A stretch of 64,000 bases of DNA from Psychrosphaera haliotis (GTDB taxonomy: Bacteria; Pseudomonadota; Gammaproteobacteria; Enterobacterales; Alteromonadaceae). The translations under genes and the position numbers were made by a program. The notes below the pieces were generated by a model, which worked only from the letters and a program-made list of their open reading frames with translations, did not search any database and had not been told where the DNA came from. The stretch's first letter is position 1. The number at the start of each line of letters is the position of its first letter. Shown here piece by piece: positions 7,761 through 16,935 of the stretch. The stretch is taken from NCBI RefSeq assembly GCF_039523615.1, contig NZ_BAAAFQ010000007.1:62001-126000 (forward strand), given 5' to 3'.

Positions 7761-8933
7761 CTAACTTAAATGTTTAATTGCTCGACCAATTCCATCTACC
7801 GTCAATGGAAACATCTGATCTTTAACGAGTTGCCTCATTAAACCAATAGAGGCGTAAAATGACCAATGCTGCTCTTCTTGTGGGTTTAACCATGCAACTT
7901 TGTCAAAGTGATTAAGTACTTTGTTCATCCAGTCGGCACCAGACTTTTCATTCCAGTGTTCTACGGAACCGCCAGGCATCATAATTTCATAAGGACCCAT
8001 AGTGGCATCACCAACAAAAATGACTTTGTAATTACTTCCGTAAGTCCTAATTAACTCGTCTACATCTAGGCCTTTGTCATAACGTCTGGCGTTATCTTTC
8101 CAAACTTGCTCATAGAGACAGTTGTGAAAATAAAAGAACTCTAAATGTTTAAATTCACCGTGTGCCGCGGCAAAAAGCTCTTCGCAGATATGAATATAAT
8201 CGTCCATAGATCCACCAACGTCAAAAAACATCAACACATTTACTGCATTGTGTCGTTCGGGTTGGGTTTTTATATCTAAGTAACCCGCATTGTTAGCGGT
8301 GGCTCTTATGGTTTGTTTTATATCTAGCGTTTCACTATTGCCTGTGCGGGCAAATTTACGCAGTTTCTTTAAGGCTAATTTGATGTTTCTTGAGCCAAGG
8401 GCGTTGTCTTTATCAAAGTTTTGGAATTCACGTTTATCCCAAACTTTAACGGCTTTACGATGACGACTTTCGTGTTGGCCAATGCGCACACCTTCTGGAT
8501 TGTACCCGTAGGCGCCAAAAGGCGATGTGCCACCAGTACCAACCCATTTGTTACCACCGGCATGACGCTCTTGCTGTTCTTTTAAGCGTTCTTTCAAGGT
8601 GTCCATCAGTTGATCCAGACCACCTAAAGACTTCAGTTTAGCTTTGTCTTCATCGCTTAATTGCTTTTCAAACTCTTTTCTAAGCCAATCTTCAGGAATG
8701 ATGTGTTCGCTTAAATCAATATTTTGCACGCCTTCAAAGTAGTCGGCAAAAGCACGATCGAAACGGTCATAGTGGATTTCGTCTTTTACTAGGATCAACC
8801 TTGAAAGATGATAGAACTCTTCAACATTGGCAAAAATAACACCCTTTTTTACCGCTTCAATTAAGTCCAACAGCTCTTTTAAAGATGTTGGGACCTGATA
8901 CTTTTTTAGCGTTAGAAAAAAATCGATGAACAT
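7761..8933 (-). CDS. VWA-domain protein (CoxE-like), partner of MoxR ATPase
   Basis: 390 residues, no signal peptide. The N-terminal half is helical and charged. The C-terminal half holds a von Willebrand A-type domain with a metal-site motif FFDVGGSMDDY at about residue 235; the family form is D-x-G-G-S rather than classic D-x-S-x-S. Other landmarks are FYFHNCLYEQVWKDN and VIFVGDATMGPYEI. MoxR-VWA pairs act as chaperone-like modules that insert metals or mature complexes. The start is 3 nt after the MoxR gene stop, so the two are tightly coupled. The target in this organism is not shown by the sequence. Confidence 0.85.
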   Translation of the reverse strand: MFIDFFLTLKKYQVPTSLKELLDLIEAVKKGVIFANVEEFYHLSRLILVKDEIHYDRFDRAFADYFEGVQNIDLSEHIIPEDWLRKEFEKQLSDEDKAKLKSLGGLDQLMDTLKERLKEQQERHAGGNKWVGTGGTSPFGAYGYNPEGVRIGQHESRHRKAVKVWDKREFQNFDKDNALGSRNIKLALKKLRKFARTGNSETLDIKQTIRATANNAGYLDIKTQPERHNAVNVLMFFDVGGSMDDYIHICEELFAAAHGEFKHLEFFYFHNCLYEQVWKDNARRYDKGLDVDELIRTYGSNYKVIFVGDATMGPYEIMMPGGSVEHWNEKSGADWMNKVLNHFDKVAWLNPQEEQHWSFYASIGLMRQLVKDQMFPLTVDGIGRAIKHLS

Positions 8934-8936
8934 AGC

Positions 8937-9773
8937 TTAGCTTTTTCTTCTGCTCATAAAGGCCAGTTTTTCTAATAACTGTACGTCTTGCTCATTTTTA
9001 AGCAACGCGCCAAATAAAGGCACCACGCTTTTATCTTTATCTAGTAACACTTCTTGTGATACGTCGTCGGCAATTAACAGTTTTAACCAATCAATCAATT
9101 CTGATGTTGACGGCTTTTTCTTTAGGCCATTTAATTCACGCAAATCAAAAAACACTTCTAGTGCTTCGCGAAGCAAAGTGGCTTTAACGTCTGGGTGATG
9201 AACATCAATGATTTTTTCCATTTCTTCACGAGTTGGAAATTGGATGTAGTGGAAAAAGCAACGACGTAGAAATGCATCCGGTAACTCTTTTTCGTTATTT
9301 GAGGTAATGATAACGATAGGTCTTTGTTTAGCAGCAACTAGCTGTTGAGTTTCATAAACAAAGAATTCCATTTTATCGAGTTCTTGAAGCAAGTCATTTG
9401 GAAACTCAATATCGGCTTTATCTATTTCATCAATTAGCAAAATAGGGCGTTTATCAGCTTCAAAAGCTTGCCACATTTTACCTTTTACAATGTAGTTGCC
9501 AATGTTATGCACACGCTCGTCGCCAAGTTGGCTGTCTCTTAATCGTGAAACGGCATCGTACTCGTATAAGCCTTGTTGAGCTTTAGTGGTGGACTTTATA
9601 TGCCATTGAATAAGCTCAGTATCGAGTGCTTTTGCTAACTCTTCAGCCAACTGGGTTTTACCCGTTCCAGGCTCACCTTTAATTAAAAGTGGCTTTTCAA
9701 GCGTAATAGCAGCGTTTACCGCTAAGCGAAGTTGTTCTGAAACAATATAATTATCAGTACCGTTAAAAACCAT
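8937..9773 (-). CDS. MoxR-type AAA+ ATPase
   Basis: 278 residues. Walker A GEPGTGKTQ (about residues 37-45), Walker B ILLIDEIDKAD, sensor-1 region IVITSNNEKELPDAFLRRC with the arginine finger, and PTREEM. These mark the MoxR subfamily of AAA+ proteins, which works with VWA proteins; here the VWA gene follows by 3 nt. It would use ATP hydrolysis to remodel a client. Promoter is in the gap between 9773 and cyaY (9796), or it is read from cyaY, which lies upstream on the same strand. Confidence 0.92.
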   Translation of the reverse strand: MVFNGTDNYIVSEQLRLAVNAAITLEKPLLIKGEPGTGKTQLAEELAKALDTELIQWHIKSTTKAQQGLYEYDAVSRLRDSQLGDERVHNIGNYIVKGKMWQAFEADKRPILLIDEIDKADIEFPNDLLQELDKMEFFVYETQQLVAAKQRPIVIITSNNEKELPDAFLRRCFFHYIQFPTREEMEKIIDVHHPDVKATLLREALEVFFDLRELNGLKKKPSTSELIDWLKLLIADDVSQEVLLDKDKSVVPLFGALLKNEQDVQLLEKLAFMSRRKS

Positions 9774-9795
9774 GCTGTTGATATCCTAACTGCGA

Positions 9796-10110
9796 TTAAC
9801 TAAAAGAAATGGCGGTGCCAGCTTGTTTAGTGCCAGCGTCATTTAATAGTGTGAACAGCTCTACGTCGGTACGATTATCTATCCATACGCCATCTTTATA
9901 TTCAAAGTGATGACCGTTAAATTTAGTGGCTACCCAAATTTGATGAAGAGGCGCTTGTTTGTTAATAATGATTTTTGTGCCATTTGGAAAAATCACTTCT
10001 AAAATGCCGCCGGCCGTCTCGTAATCAAGATCAAAATCAATTTCGTCAATGTTGTCTTGAAGTTGATTTAAAAGGTCATCGGCTAATTGATGATATTGGC
10101 TGTCATTCAT
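9796..10110 (-). CDS. cyaY: Frataxin-like iron-sulfur regulator CyaY
   Basis: 104 residues, the normal CyaY length. The acidic first helix (YHQLADDLLNQLQDNIDEID, then FDLDYETAGGILEVIF) and the beta sheet with INKQAPLHQIWVATKFNGHHF are characteristic. CyaY binds iron and modulates IscS-IscU cluster assembly. It is divergent from lptM and lysA, the common gammaproteobacterial arrangement, and 22 nt upstream of moxR. Confidence 0.95.
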   Translation of the reverse strand: MNDSQYHQLADDLLNQLQDNIDEIDFDLDYETAGGILEVIFPNGTKIIINKQAPLHQIWVATKFNGHHFEYKDGVWIDNRTDVELFTLLNDAGTKQAGTAISFS

Positions 10111-10181
10111 AGTAGTTTCCTATTGCATTTACGGATTATGATGCGATTATAGGCGGCAATTAAAATAGATACAGTAAAAAC

Positions 10182-10382
10182 ATGACTAGTCGACTTAAAT
10201 CCCGCATTTTCAACGTCTCGCCTCTTATTGCCGTGTTATTTTTAGCTGGCTCAATAACGGCCTGTGGACAAAAAGGTCCGTTGTATTTACCCGGCGATAA
10301 ACCGGAGAAGCCAGTAGAATCAAAGGCTGAAGAAAAAGAACAACCGTCTACTGCAAGTAAACCGGTAACTTCAACCCAATAA
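10182..10382 (+). CDS. lptM: LPS translocon maturation lipoprotein LptM (YifL)
   Basis: 66 residues. A lipobox-like end to the signal peptide (LAGSITAC, Cys near residue 28) is followed by the invariant GQKGPLYLPG motif, then a low-complexity Lys/Glu/Pro tail. LptM assists oxidative maturation of LptD in the outer membrane. Its position directly before lysA and divergent from cyaY is conserved in many gammaproteobacteria. Confidence 0.92.
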   Translation: MTSRLKSRIFNVSPLIAVLFLAGSITACGQKGPLYLPGDKPEKPVESKAEEKEQPSTASKPVTSTQ

Positions 10383-10387
10383 AACCC

Positions 10388-10434
10388 TTAATCGGTTTTG
10401 GTATATATACTAAATAAAAAGTATAACCGATTAA
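10388..10434 (+). terminator. Long-loop inverted repeat between lptM and lysA
   Basis: TTAATCGGTT (10388-10397) pairs with AACCGATTAA (10425-10434) around a 27-nt AT-rich loop. It could be a weak terminator or a leader element controlling lysA, which starts 36 nt later with GTG. No T run follows. Confidence 0.4.
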
Positions 10435-10470
10435 TAAAACAAGAACTTATAAAAGATAGAGCTTAGTACT

Positions 10471-11721
10471 GTGGATTATTTTAACTTTACCAACCGTCGC
10501 CTTCTTGCCGAAAACGTAGACTGTCAGCACATTGCTGAGCAGTTTGGAACGCCCTGTTTTGTCTATTCAAAATCAACAATTGAGCGCCATTATTTGGCAT
10601 TTGATGATGCGATGAAAGGTTACCCTCATTTAATTTGTTATGCCGTAAAAGCGAACTCAAACATTGCGGTTTTAAACGTACTTGCAAAAATGGGCTCTGG
10701 TTTTGATATTGTTTCTGGTGGCGAATTAGCAAGAGTCCTGCACGCCGGTGGCGAAGCAAGTAAAGTTGTATTTTCAGGCGTTGGTAAAACCGTAGAAGAA
10801 ATTAAGTACGCATTAGACGTTGGCATCAAGTGTTTTAACGTAGAGTCAGAAGCTGAGCTACAACGAATTGCTGCAGTCGCTAAAGAACAAAATAAAGTGG
10901 CGCCTATTTCCATCCGAGTAAATCCTAACGTTGATGCTGGTACTCACCCGTACATTTCTACAGGACTTAAAGAAAACAAATTTGGTATTGAATTAGAGCA
11001 AGCAATTTCACTCTTTGAATGGGCAAACCAACAGCCATCATTAAGTGTGCAAGGTGTAGATTGTCACATTGGCTCGCAGCTTACTGAAATTGCTCCGTTT
11101 TTAGATGCACTTGATGCGCTAATTGACCTTATTGGTAAATTGCAAAGTAAAGGTATTGAATTAAGCCATCTAGATTTAGGTGGTGGTTTGGGCGTTCCTT
11201 ACAACGGTGAAGCGCCGCCTCATCCAAGTGAATATACTGCCGCTCTTATGTCCAAGTTAAAGGCTTACCCTAACTTAACTATTATTTTTGAACCTGGCCG
11301 TGCCATTATGGCCAACGCAGGGATCTTGTTAACCAAAGTAGAGTATTTAAAGCAAAACGCGGACAAGAACTTTTGTATAGTTGATGCTGCAATGAATGAT
11401 TTAATTAGACCTGCGCTCTATTCAGCGTGGCAAAAAATTGAACCTATTCACCAGCAAGACCTACCGGTTAAAAGTTATGACGTGGTTGGCCCAGTTTGTG
11501 AAACTGGCGACTTCCTTGGTAAAGACAGAGAGTTGTCGGTAATGGCTGGAGATATTTTAGCCGTGCGTTCAGCGGGGGCTTACGGCTTTACAATGAGCAG
11601 TAATTATAACTCTCGTCCAAGAGCTGCGGAAGTCATGGTAGATGATCAAAACGTTCATTTAATTAGAAAACGTGAAACCATTGAGTCCTTGTGGCATGGT
11701 GAGTCGGTAATCACCGATTAA
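10471..11721 (+). CDS. lysA: Diaminopimelate decarboxylase
   Basis: 416 residues from a GTG start. PLP-binding Lys in CYAVKANSN (about residue 60), glycine loop HLDLGGGLGVPY, EPGRAIMANAG, and the substrate-binding VGPVCETGDFLG mark fold-type III decarboxylase LysA, catalysing the last step of lysine synthesis. dapF starts 13 nt downstream, so the two lysine/DAP genes are in one operon with DUF484 and xerC. Confidence 0.97.
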   Translation: MDYFNFTNRRLLAENVDCQHIAEQFGTPCFVYSKSTIERHYLAFDDAMKGYPHLICYAVKANSNIAVLNVLAKMGSGFDIVSGGELARVLHAGGEASKVVFSGVGKTVEEIKYALDVGIKCFNVESEAELQRIAAVAKEQNKVAPISIRVNPNVDAGTHPYISTGLKENKFGIELEQAISLFEWANQQPSLSVQGVDCHIGSQLTEIAPFLDALDALIDLIGKLQSKGIELSHLDLGGGLGVPYNGEAPPHPSEYTAALMSKLKAYPNLTIIFEPGRAIMANAGILLTKVEYLKQNADKNFCIVDAAMNDLIRPALYSAWQKIEPIHQQDLPVKSYDVVGPVCETGDFLGKDRELSVMAGDILAVRSAGAYGFTMSSNYNSRPRAAEVMVDDQNVHLIRKRETIESLWHGESVITD

Positions 11722-11734
11722 TTTGGGAAATAAA

Positions 11735-12565
11735 ATGTTGTTAAATTTTACAAAAATGCATGGTTTAGGTAATGATTTCATGGTGGTAGACGCCGTGACG
11801 CAAAATGTATTTTTGTCTAAAGATCAAATTAAAGCGCTAGCGAATAGAAATTTTGGAATTGGTTTTGACCAGCTACTAATGGTTGAGCCTCCTTATGACC
11901 CAGATTTAGACTTTCATTATCGGATATTTAATTCAGACGGTACCGAAGTTGCTCAATGTGGCAATGGTGCGCGTTGTTTCGCTAGATTTGTTCAGCTGAA
12001 AGGCTTAACAAATAAGTCAGCCATTAAGGTAAGTACTAAGTCTGGCAATATGGTGTTGTATCTTGAGGGCGAAGATAAAGTGACGGTAAATATGGGACGA
12101 CCTGTGTTTGAGCCGAAACAAATTCCCTTTATCGCCAATCAGCAAGAAAAAACGTACTTGTTAAAAACGAGTCAAAAAACAGTAATGACAGGCGTGGTGT
12201 CGATGGGCAATCCGCATTGCGTTATTGTGGTTGATGACTTAGATGATACTGATGTATTGGCTTTAGGAGCAGAGTTAGAGCAACATGAACGCTTCCCTGA
12301 GCAAGCCAACATTGGTTTTATGCAAATTATTAACAGTGAACATATTAAGCTAAGAGTCTATGAGCGAGGTGCTGGTGAAACCTTGGCTTGTGGTAGCGGA
12401 GCATGTGCTGCTGTGGTAGTTGGTCGAATTCAGGATTTACTTGGCAGCAAAGTTCAAGTAGATTTACCGGGTGGAAGCTTACATATTCGTTGGCATGATG
12501 AATCGTCACCGGTCAAGATGACTGGTCCAGCGCAATATGTGTTTGATGGACAAATACATTTATGA
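11735..12565 (+). CDS. dapF: Diaminopimelate epimerase
   Basis: 276 residues from the ATG at 11735, preceded by TTGGGAAATAA; an upstream TTG in frame at 11723 is less likely. MHGLGNDFMVVD opens the protein. Both catalytic Cys are present: CGNGARCFARF (about residue 73) and GAGETLACGSGACAA (about residue 217). It interconverts LL- and meso-DAP for lysine and peptidoglycan. Its stop overlaps the DUF484 start by 4 nt (ATGA). Confidence 0.97.
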   Translation: MLLNFTKMHGLGNDFMVVDAVTQNVFLSKDQIKALANRNFGIGFDQLLMVEPPYDPDLDFHYRIFNSDGTEVAQCGNGARCFARFVQLKGLTNKSAIKVSTKSGNMVLYLEGEDKVTVNMGRPVFEPKQIPFIANQQEKTYLLKTSQKTVMTGVVSMGNPHCVIVVDDLDDTDVLALGAELEQHERFPEQANIGFMQIINSEHIKLRVYERGAGETLACGSGACAAVVVGRIQDLLGSKVQVDLPGGSLHIRWHDESSPVKMTGPAQYVFDGQIHL

Positions 12566-13218
12566 GTAAACTCGTTACCCCAAATCTAGATGATTTGGTT
12601 TTAGATGCTGACTTAGTAAAGGAATACCTAGAGCAAAATCTAGATTTTTTTGCTAAGTACCCAGAGTTAGTAAATCAACTGCAGATCACGCATGTGTCTC
12701 GCGGTGCGGTTTCGCTATTGGAAAAACGCCAAGAAATGCAGCGTGCTAAAATCACTCAGCTAGAAGAAGAGCTAACCACCTTAATTGGTAACGCTCGGGT
12801 TAACGAAGTTATTTTTAAAGCGATTAGTGAAATTTATATCGCTCTGGTTGGCTGTAACAGTATTCAGCAATTAGAAGATACAGTTAACAAGATTTGCCAA
12901 GAGCATTTATACCTTGTTCAATTCAGACTGTTACAACCTCAAGACGAAGCCTACCTGCACTTACAAGCTAAGCTGGGTGATAGAGGTACTTATTTAGGCC
13001 GAGTTTCTCAAGAATTAATGGAAGTGGTTTTTGATGAAAAAGCGCATTCCATTGCCTTAATTGAAGTGGTTCATGAGTCTGAAGATACCGAAGAAATTTT
13101 TGGAATCGCAGCCTTTGGCGCCAAAGATGCCGACCACTTTCAACCACAAATGGATACTTTCTTTATTCGAGAATTAGCGCGTTTGTTAAGCCGTCATTTT
13201 GTTCATTTAGTTCGTTAA
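12562..13218 (+). CDS. DUF484 family protein
   Basis: 218 residues. VKEYLEQNLDFFAKYPEL near the start, a coiled-coil (about residues 50-72, LLEKRQEMQRAKITQLEEEL), then a GAF-like domain ending in DTFFIRELARLLSRHF. This is the DUF484 layout conserved between dapF and xerC in gammaproteobacteria. Function unknown; the GAF-like domain suggests ligand sensing. Overlaps dapF by 4 nt, and xerC begins 4 nt after it. Confidence 0.9.
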   Translation: MSKLVTPNLDDLVLDADLVKEYLEQNLDFFAKYPELVNQLQITHVSRGAVSLLEKRQEMQRAKITQLEEELTTLIGNARVNEVIFKAISEIYIALVGCNSIQQLEDTVNKICQEHLYLVQFRLLQPQDEAYLHLQAKLGDRGTYLGRVSQELMEVVFDEKAHSIALIEVVHESEDTEEIFGIAAFGAKDADHFQPQMDTFFIRELARLLSRHFVHLVR

Positions 13219-13222
13219 AACC

Positions 13223-14155
13223 ATGCCTTTTGAATTGGAAGAATATCCAGTGTCGCTGGGTGTTCCTCTTCAGCGTTATCTCAACTACCTTAAAAACGAG
13301 CGAGGTTATTCTCAGCATACCCTTGCCTCATACACTCGAACACTTTGTCATTTGTGTAAGCACCTACTAGAAAACCAGATAAACTCATGGGTACAGGTAA
13401 AGCCTGATGATTTAAAAGGCTGGCTAATGGTCTTTAGGAAGGAGCAATTAAAGCCTTCATCAATTCAAGCAAAGATTTCCGCATCGAAAGGTTTATTCAA
13501 ATATCTATTGCAAAAGCAGCTAGTTAAAAACGATCCCAGCGAATTACTTATGGCACCCAAAGCGGGTAGAGCCTTACCTAAAAATCTTGCAGTAGATGAA
13601 ATGGACGTTTTGCTGTCTTTTGTACCTGAGACCACCATTGAATATAGAGACAAAGCCATGTTAGAGCTTTTTTATAGCAGTGGTTTACGACTCTCAGAAT
13701 TAGCAACGTTAACGATTGGCAATATCGACCTAGCAGAAAAGCAAGTGAGAGTATTGGGTAAGGGAAAAAAAGAACGAATTCTACCCATCGGTCGAATGGC
13801 CGTTAAGGCTTTATCTGATTGGCTGTCAGTTCGTATCGAAATTAATAAATATCAATTGGATGCGTTGTTCTTAAGTCAGCTAGGAAATTCAATATCGGTA
13901 AGACAAATTGATCAGCGATTGAAGCACTGGGCCAAGAAACAAGGGATTCATAATATCGTCCACCCTCATAAATTACGACACTCCTTTGCCAGCCACATGT
14001 TAGAGTCTAGTGGCGATTTAAGAGCTGTGCAGGAGTTGCTTGGGCACGAAAATTTGTCTACAACGCAAATATATACGCATTTAGATTATCAGCACCTGGC
14101 GTCGGTTTATGACAGTGCTCACCCTAGGGCTAAAAAAAAGCCAAATAACAAATAA
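13223..14155 (+). CDS. xerC: Tyrosine recombinase XerC
   Basis: 310 residues. N-terminal SAM-like core-binding domain (LNYLKNERGYSQHTLASYTR) and catalytic domain with the full set: Arg in YSSGLRLSELATL, Lys in GKGKKERILP, HKLRHSFASH (H-x-x-R), His in LLGHENLSTTQIYTH and the nucleophile Tyr in IYTHLDY. XerC with XerD resolves chromosome dimers at dif. Position after dapF-DUF484 fits the standard operon. No dif site was recognised in the window. Confidence 0.96.
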   Translation: MPFELEEYPVSLGVPLQRYLNYLKNERGYSQHTLASYTRTLCHLCKHLLENQINSWVQVKPDDLKGWLMVFRKEQLKPSSIQAKISASKGLFKYLLQKQLVKNDPSELLMAPKAGRALPKNLAVDEMDVLLSFVPETTIEYRDKAMLELFYSSGLRLSELATLTIGNIDLAEKQVRVLGKGKKERILPIGRMAVKALSDWLSVRIEINKYQLDALFLSQLGNSISVRQIDQRLKHWAKKQGIHNIVHPHKLRHSFASHMLESSGDLRAVQELLGHENLSTTQIYTHLDYQHLASVYDSAHPRAKKKPNNK

Positions 14156-14236
14156 GATTAATATGTTTGCTAATTTAGGAACTATAATACTCAGTCTTAT
14201 AAAGTAACAAATACCCGAACGGAGACCCAGAAGTAG

Positions 14237-15895
14237 ATGGAGTTTGAAGGATTAAAATCGATTGAAGAGCTTAACGTATTAATAATTGATGACAATTTAC
14301 TAGTGCATGATTTATTAAAGCGAGCGCTTTATGACCTAGAAATACGAAATGTCATGTGTGCGGAAAACGCTTATTATGGGCTTAGGTTATGCGCTCAAAC
14401 TCGATTTGACGTGGTTATTTGTGCTTTTAATGTAAAAAGCGATAAAGATGGTTTTCATATTTTAGAAGAAATGAAATTTAAAGGATATGTCTCAAAAAGT
14501 ACAATCCTCATATTTTTAAGCTCTGAAACCGATGAAACATTAGTTAACAGTATTTCTGAACTTCACCCCGATGACTTTTGGGTAAAACCATTAAACACAG
14601 GCCACGTAATAAAACGTCTTTCCTATGCGATTGCGGTTAAGCGCAAGTTATTTAACGTGTTTGAATGTATAGATAATCGTGATTTTGGCAAAGCTATTTA
14701 CTACATAGAACGCCACCTACTAAATAAAGACTTAAAAAAATATCATATGCAACTCATGCGCATTAAAGGCGAATGCTTGTTGTCTTTAATGGAATACAAT
14801 GACGCTGAGGAATACTTTAGAGAACTCCTCACGTTAGGAAAAAACTCTTGGATGTACCTTGGTTTTGTAAGCGCTCTATTAAAACAAAACAAAATTGAAG
14901 AAATTAAAAAACTTCTGGAAAATTTAACTACGAAAGTGGAAACCCGTTTTGCCACTTACGACTTATTGGCTCAGTTTTACGTTGAAAATGAAGATTTTGT
15001 ACAAGCTTACGAAACTATTAAAAAAGCCGCAGCACTTGCACCTCGAAATATTGCACGAAACAAAAAGGTATGGGATTTAGCAAGGTTAAATCATGATCAG
15101 CGCGAGCAGTATAATGCTACCTTGATGATGGCTAAACATGCCAAAAAGTCTATTCACGACTCTCCTGAACTATTATTGAATGTCATGCGTTCTTGTATCG
15201 ACTTAGCATTGTCTGTAGACGCTGCAGAGTCATTTGAACTGTTAAGCCGAGTAGATAAGTATATTGCTGAGCTTGAAGCCGACTACGATGATATAAGCCA
15301 CTTTAAAGAGCAACTTGTTATAGTGCGAGCAAGAGTGTTGACTGCAAGGGAAGAGAAGTCCAAAGCAGAACGTTTGGTGGAGCTGCAGGTTTCATTACGT
15401 CCAAACAATTCATTGGAAGACAACTTAGACAAAGTAAAAGTGTTCCATGAAGTAGGCATGAGAGAAGAGGCCTTAGATTTATTAGAGGCGGTTAAAAAGC
15501 AGATAGCATGTGACTCTCTGGCTGGGGCAGTAACCAGTAAATTTGTTGAGCAGGAAGCAAAAGAAAAGTCAGAAATTCATTTTACTCCAAAGCAACTCAA
15601 TAGCATGGCAGTAGAGTTTTTTAAGAAGAAAAAAATGACGCCAGCATTGCGTTCACTTGAGCAAGCACTTCAGCTTACACCTCGAAATGTCAAAGTGGCG
15701 CTGAGCCTCTTAAAGGTATTGGTTGCTATTCATCGTAGTGAAGGTTTGGATGACTCACAGAAAGAGCTAGCATCAAATACGATAAACGCGTTACATGTTG
15801 GTGATCTTGATGATACCCAGATGATTCATTTTAATGAAATTGTGAATGAGTTAGCGTCGGCCATTGATGAAGGTAAAGCGACCGCTATCAGCTAA
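14237..15895 (+). CDS. Receiver-like domain plus TPR protein lacking the phosphoacceptor Asp
   Basis: 552 residues. Residues about 12-130 are CheY-like: acidic pair in LNVLIIDDNLLVHDLL (D18, D19), beta-3 FDVVICAFNVKSDKDGFHIL, ILIFLSSETDE and the conserved Lys in FWVKPLNTG. The position at the end of beta-3 that should be the phosphorylated Asp is Ala63 (codon GCT at 14423-14425). Residues about 150-520 are helical repeats of TPR type (YDLLAQFYVENEDFVQAYE, MTPALRSLEQALQLTPRN). There is no DNA-binding or enzymatic output domain. Probably a protein-interaction scaffold with a pseudo-receiver. Monocistronic, 81 nt after xerC. Confidence 0.8.
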   Translation: MEFEGLKSIEELNVLIIDDNLLVHDLLKRALYDLEIRNVMCAENAYYGLRLCAQTRFDVVICAFNVKSDKDGFHILEEMKFKGYVSKSTILIFLSSETDETLVNSISELHPDDFWVKPLNTGHVIKRLSYAIAVKRKLFNVFECIDNRDFGKAIYYIERHLLNKDLKKYHMQLMRIKGECLLSLMEYNDAEEYFRELLTLGKNSWMYLGFVSALLKQNKIEEIKKLLENLTTKVETRFATYDLLAQFYVENEDFVQAYETIKKAAALAPRNIARNKKVWDLARLNHDQREQYNATLMMAKHAKKSIHDSPELLLNVMRSCIDLALSVDAAESFELLSRVDKYIAELEADYDDISHFKEQLVIVRARVLTAREEKSKAERLVELQVSLRPNNSLEDNLDKVKVFHEVGMREEALDLLEAVKKQIACDSLAGAVTSKFVEQEAKEKSEIHFTPKQLNSMAVEFFKKKKMTPALRSLEQALQLTPRNVKVALSLLKVLVAIHRSEGLDDSQKELASNTINALHVGDLDDTQMIHFNEIVNELASAIDEGKATAIS

Positions 15896-15930
15896 CGTAT
15901 AAAAAACCTTAAAGTTTCAGTGGAACATAA

Positions 15931-15970
15931 AAGAGCCAAGTTAATTAAAGGTAATAATTATTTGGCTCTT
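15931..15970. terminator. Terminator hairpin between convergent genes
   Basis: AAGAGCCAA (15931-15939) pairs with TTGGCTCTT (15962-15970), loop 22 nt. It lies between the stops at 15895 (plus) and 15985 (minus) and could serve both transcripts. Confidence 0.55.
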
Positions 15971-15984
15971 CTAAAACAGTATAT

Positions 15985-16935
15985 CTAGCTTTTTACAGGC
16001 AAAATAATACTAGTAAGCAATTCTTCTTCCGCTACACTTTTAGGCGAGTTTCTATAAACCTCATAGTCTGCTACACCCTTTAAAGATTTTAACTTAGCGT
16101 ACTGCTGATAACCTTTTGCGGTTGCCCAGCCGTTAGACAAATAGTTGTAACTACCAGTATGATCAACTTGCAAACCGTCATGTTCTGGAATTTCGCCAAA
16201 TACCATATTGGTAGGCACATCAAAGCTTGGTTTATTAAAATAAGCAAAGGCACCGGTTAATTCACATTCGCCAGTAACAAAGTCGAACTTGTGGGAAATA
16301 GTCACCATCATGTCTGGCAACGGAACCTTTTCGTCAATCAACTGCTGAAAGCAAGGTCCCATGACTTGTTTAATGTCTTCAATGTTGCACTTGTGCCTAA
16401 AGCCAACATAATGAAAGCCTTTCTGCTTTTTAATGCCTTGTACCTCTACAGAAGACTGCACGCTACCGCTTTCAATATACTCTTGGAGCATATTAAGGCC
16501 ACGATCGTAGTCAAAGCTTATAAATGCGATCATCATCTTTTTCATAAAGAATAAGAAGAATGGCAAGCTGCCTTGCATTAACCAGTTCACTTTTGTTGCT
16601 TCTTCTCCGCTGTCCGTAGTGATAGCTTCAAAGGTGAATTGAGTTTTTGATTTGCTTTTCCAAGGTTTGAAAAACTCGAGGTCATAACTTAGTTGTTTAT
16701 CTGCAATAACCTCAGTTAATATCATTTGGCCTGAACCAATTCGCTCGCCATCCCAGTGCTGTTTGTGGTTCTCTTTGCTAGGCTCGCCAGTAACGGTAAC
16801 TGGACAGCTAGGCTCTTGAATGATCCACGGAGACCAGGCATTCCACTGGTTAAAATCGCCAACAATTGCCATCACTTCACTAACAGGTCGATTGACGGTA
16901 ATTGAACGCGTCAACGAAAATCCAATTGAAAACAT
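15985..16935 (-). CDS. SRPBCC domain fused to GyrI-like ligand-binding domain
   Basis: About 316 residues from the ATG at 16933-16935, chosen because GTGGAG lies 6 nt upstream; an in-frame ATG at 16971 is possible but lacks such a site. Residues about 1-145 look like a polyketide cyclase/SRPBCC fold (TRSITVNRPVSEVMAIVGDFNQWNAWSPW, in two halves). Residues about 165-316 look like the GyrI/AraC-type effector-binding domain (FHYVGFRHKC, PEHDGLQVDHTGSYNYLSNGW in halves). Both parts bind hydrophobic or small ligands in known families. No DNA-binding domain. Substrate unknown. Confidence 0.7.
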   Translation of the reverse strand: MFSIGFSLTRSITVNRPVSEVMAIVGDFNQWNAWSPWIIQEPSCPVTVTGEPSKENHKQHWDGERIGSGQMILTEVIADKQLSYDLEFFKPWKSKSKTQFTFEAITTDSGEEATKVNWLMQGSLPFFLFFMKKMMIAFISFDYDRGLNMLQEYIESGSVQSSVEVQGIKKQKGFHYVGFRHKCNIEDIKQVMGPCFQQLIDEKVPLPDMMVTISHKFDFVTGECELTGAFAYFNKPSFDVPTNMVFGEIPEHDGLQVDHTGSYNYLSNGWATAKGYQQYAKLKSLKGVADYEVYRNSPKSVAEEELLTSIILPVKS

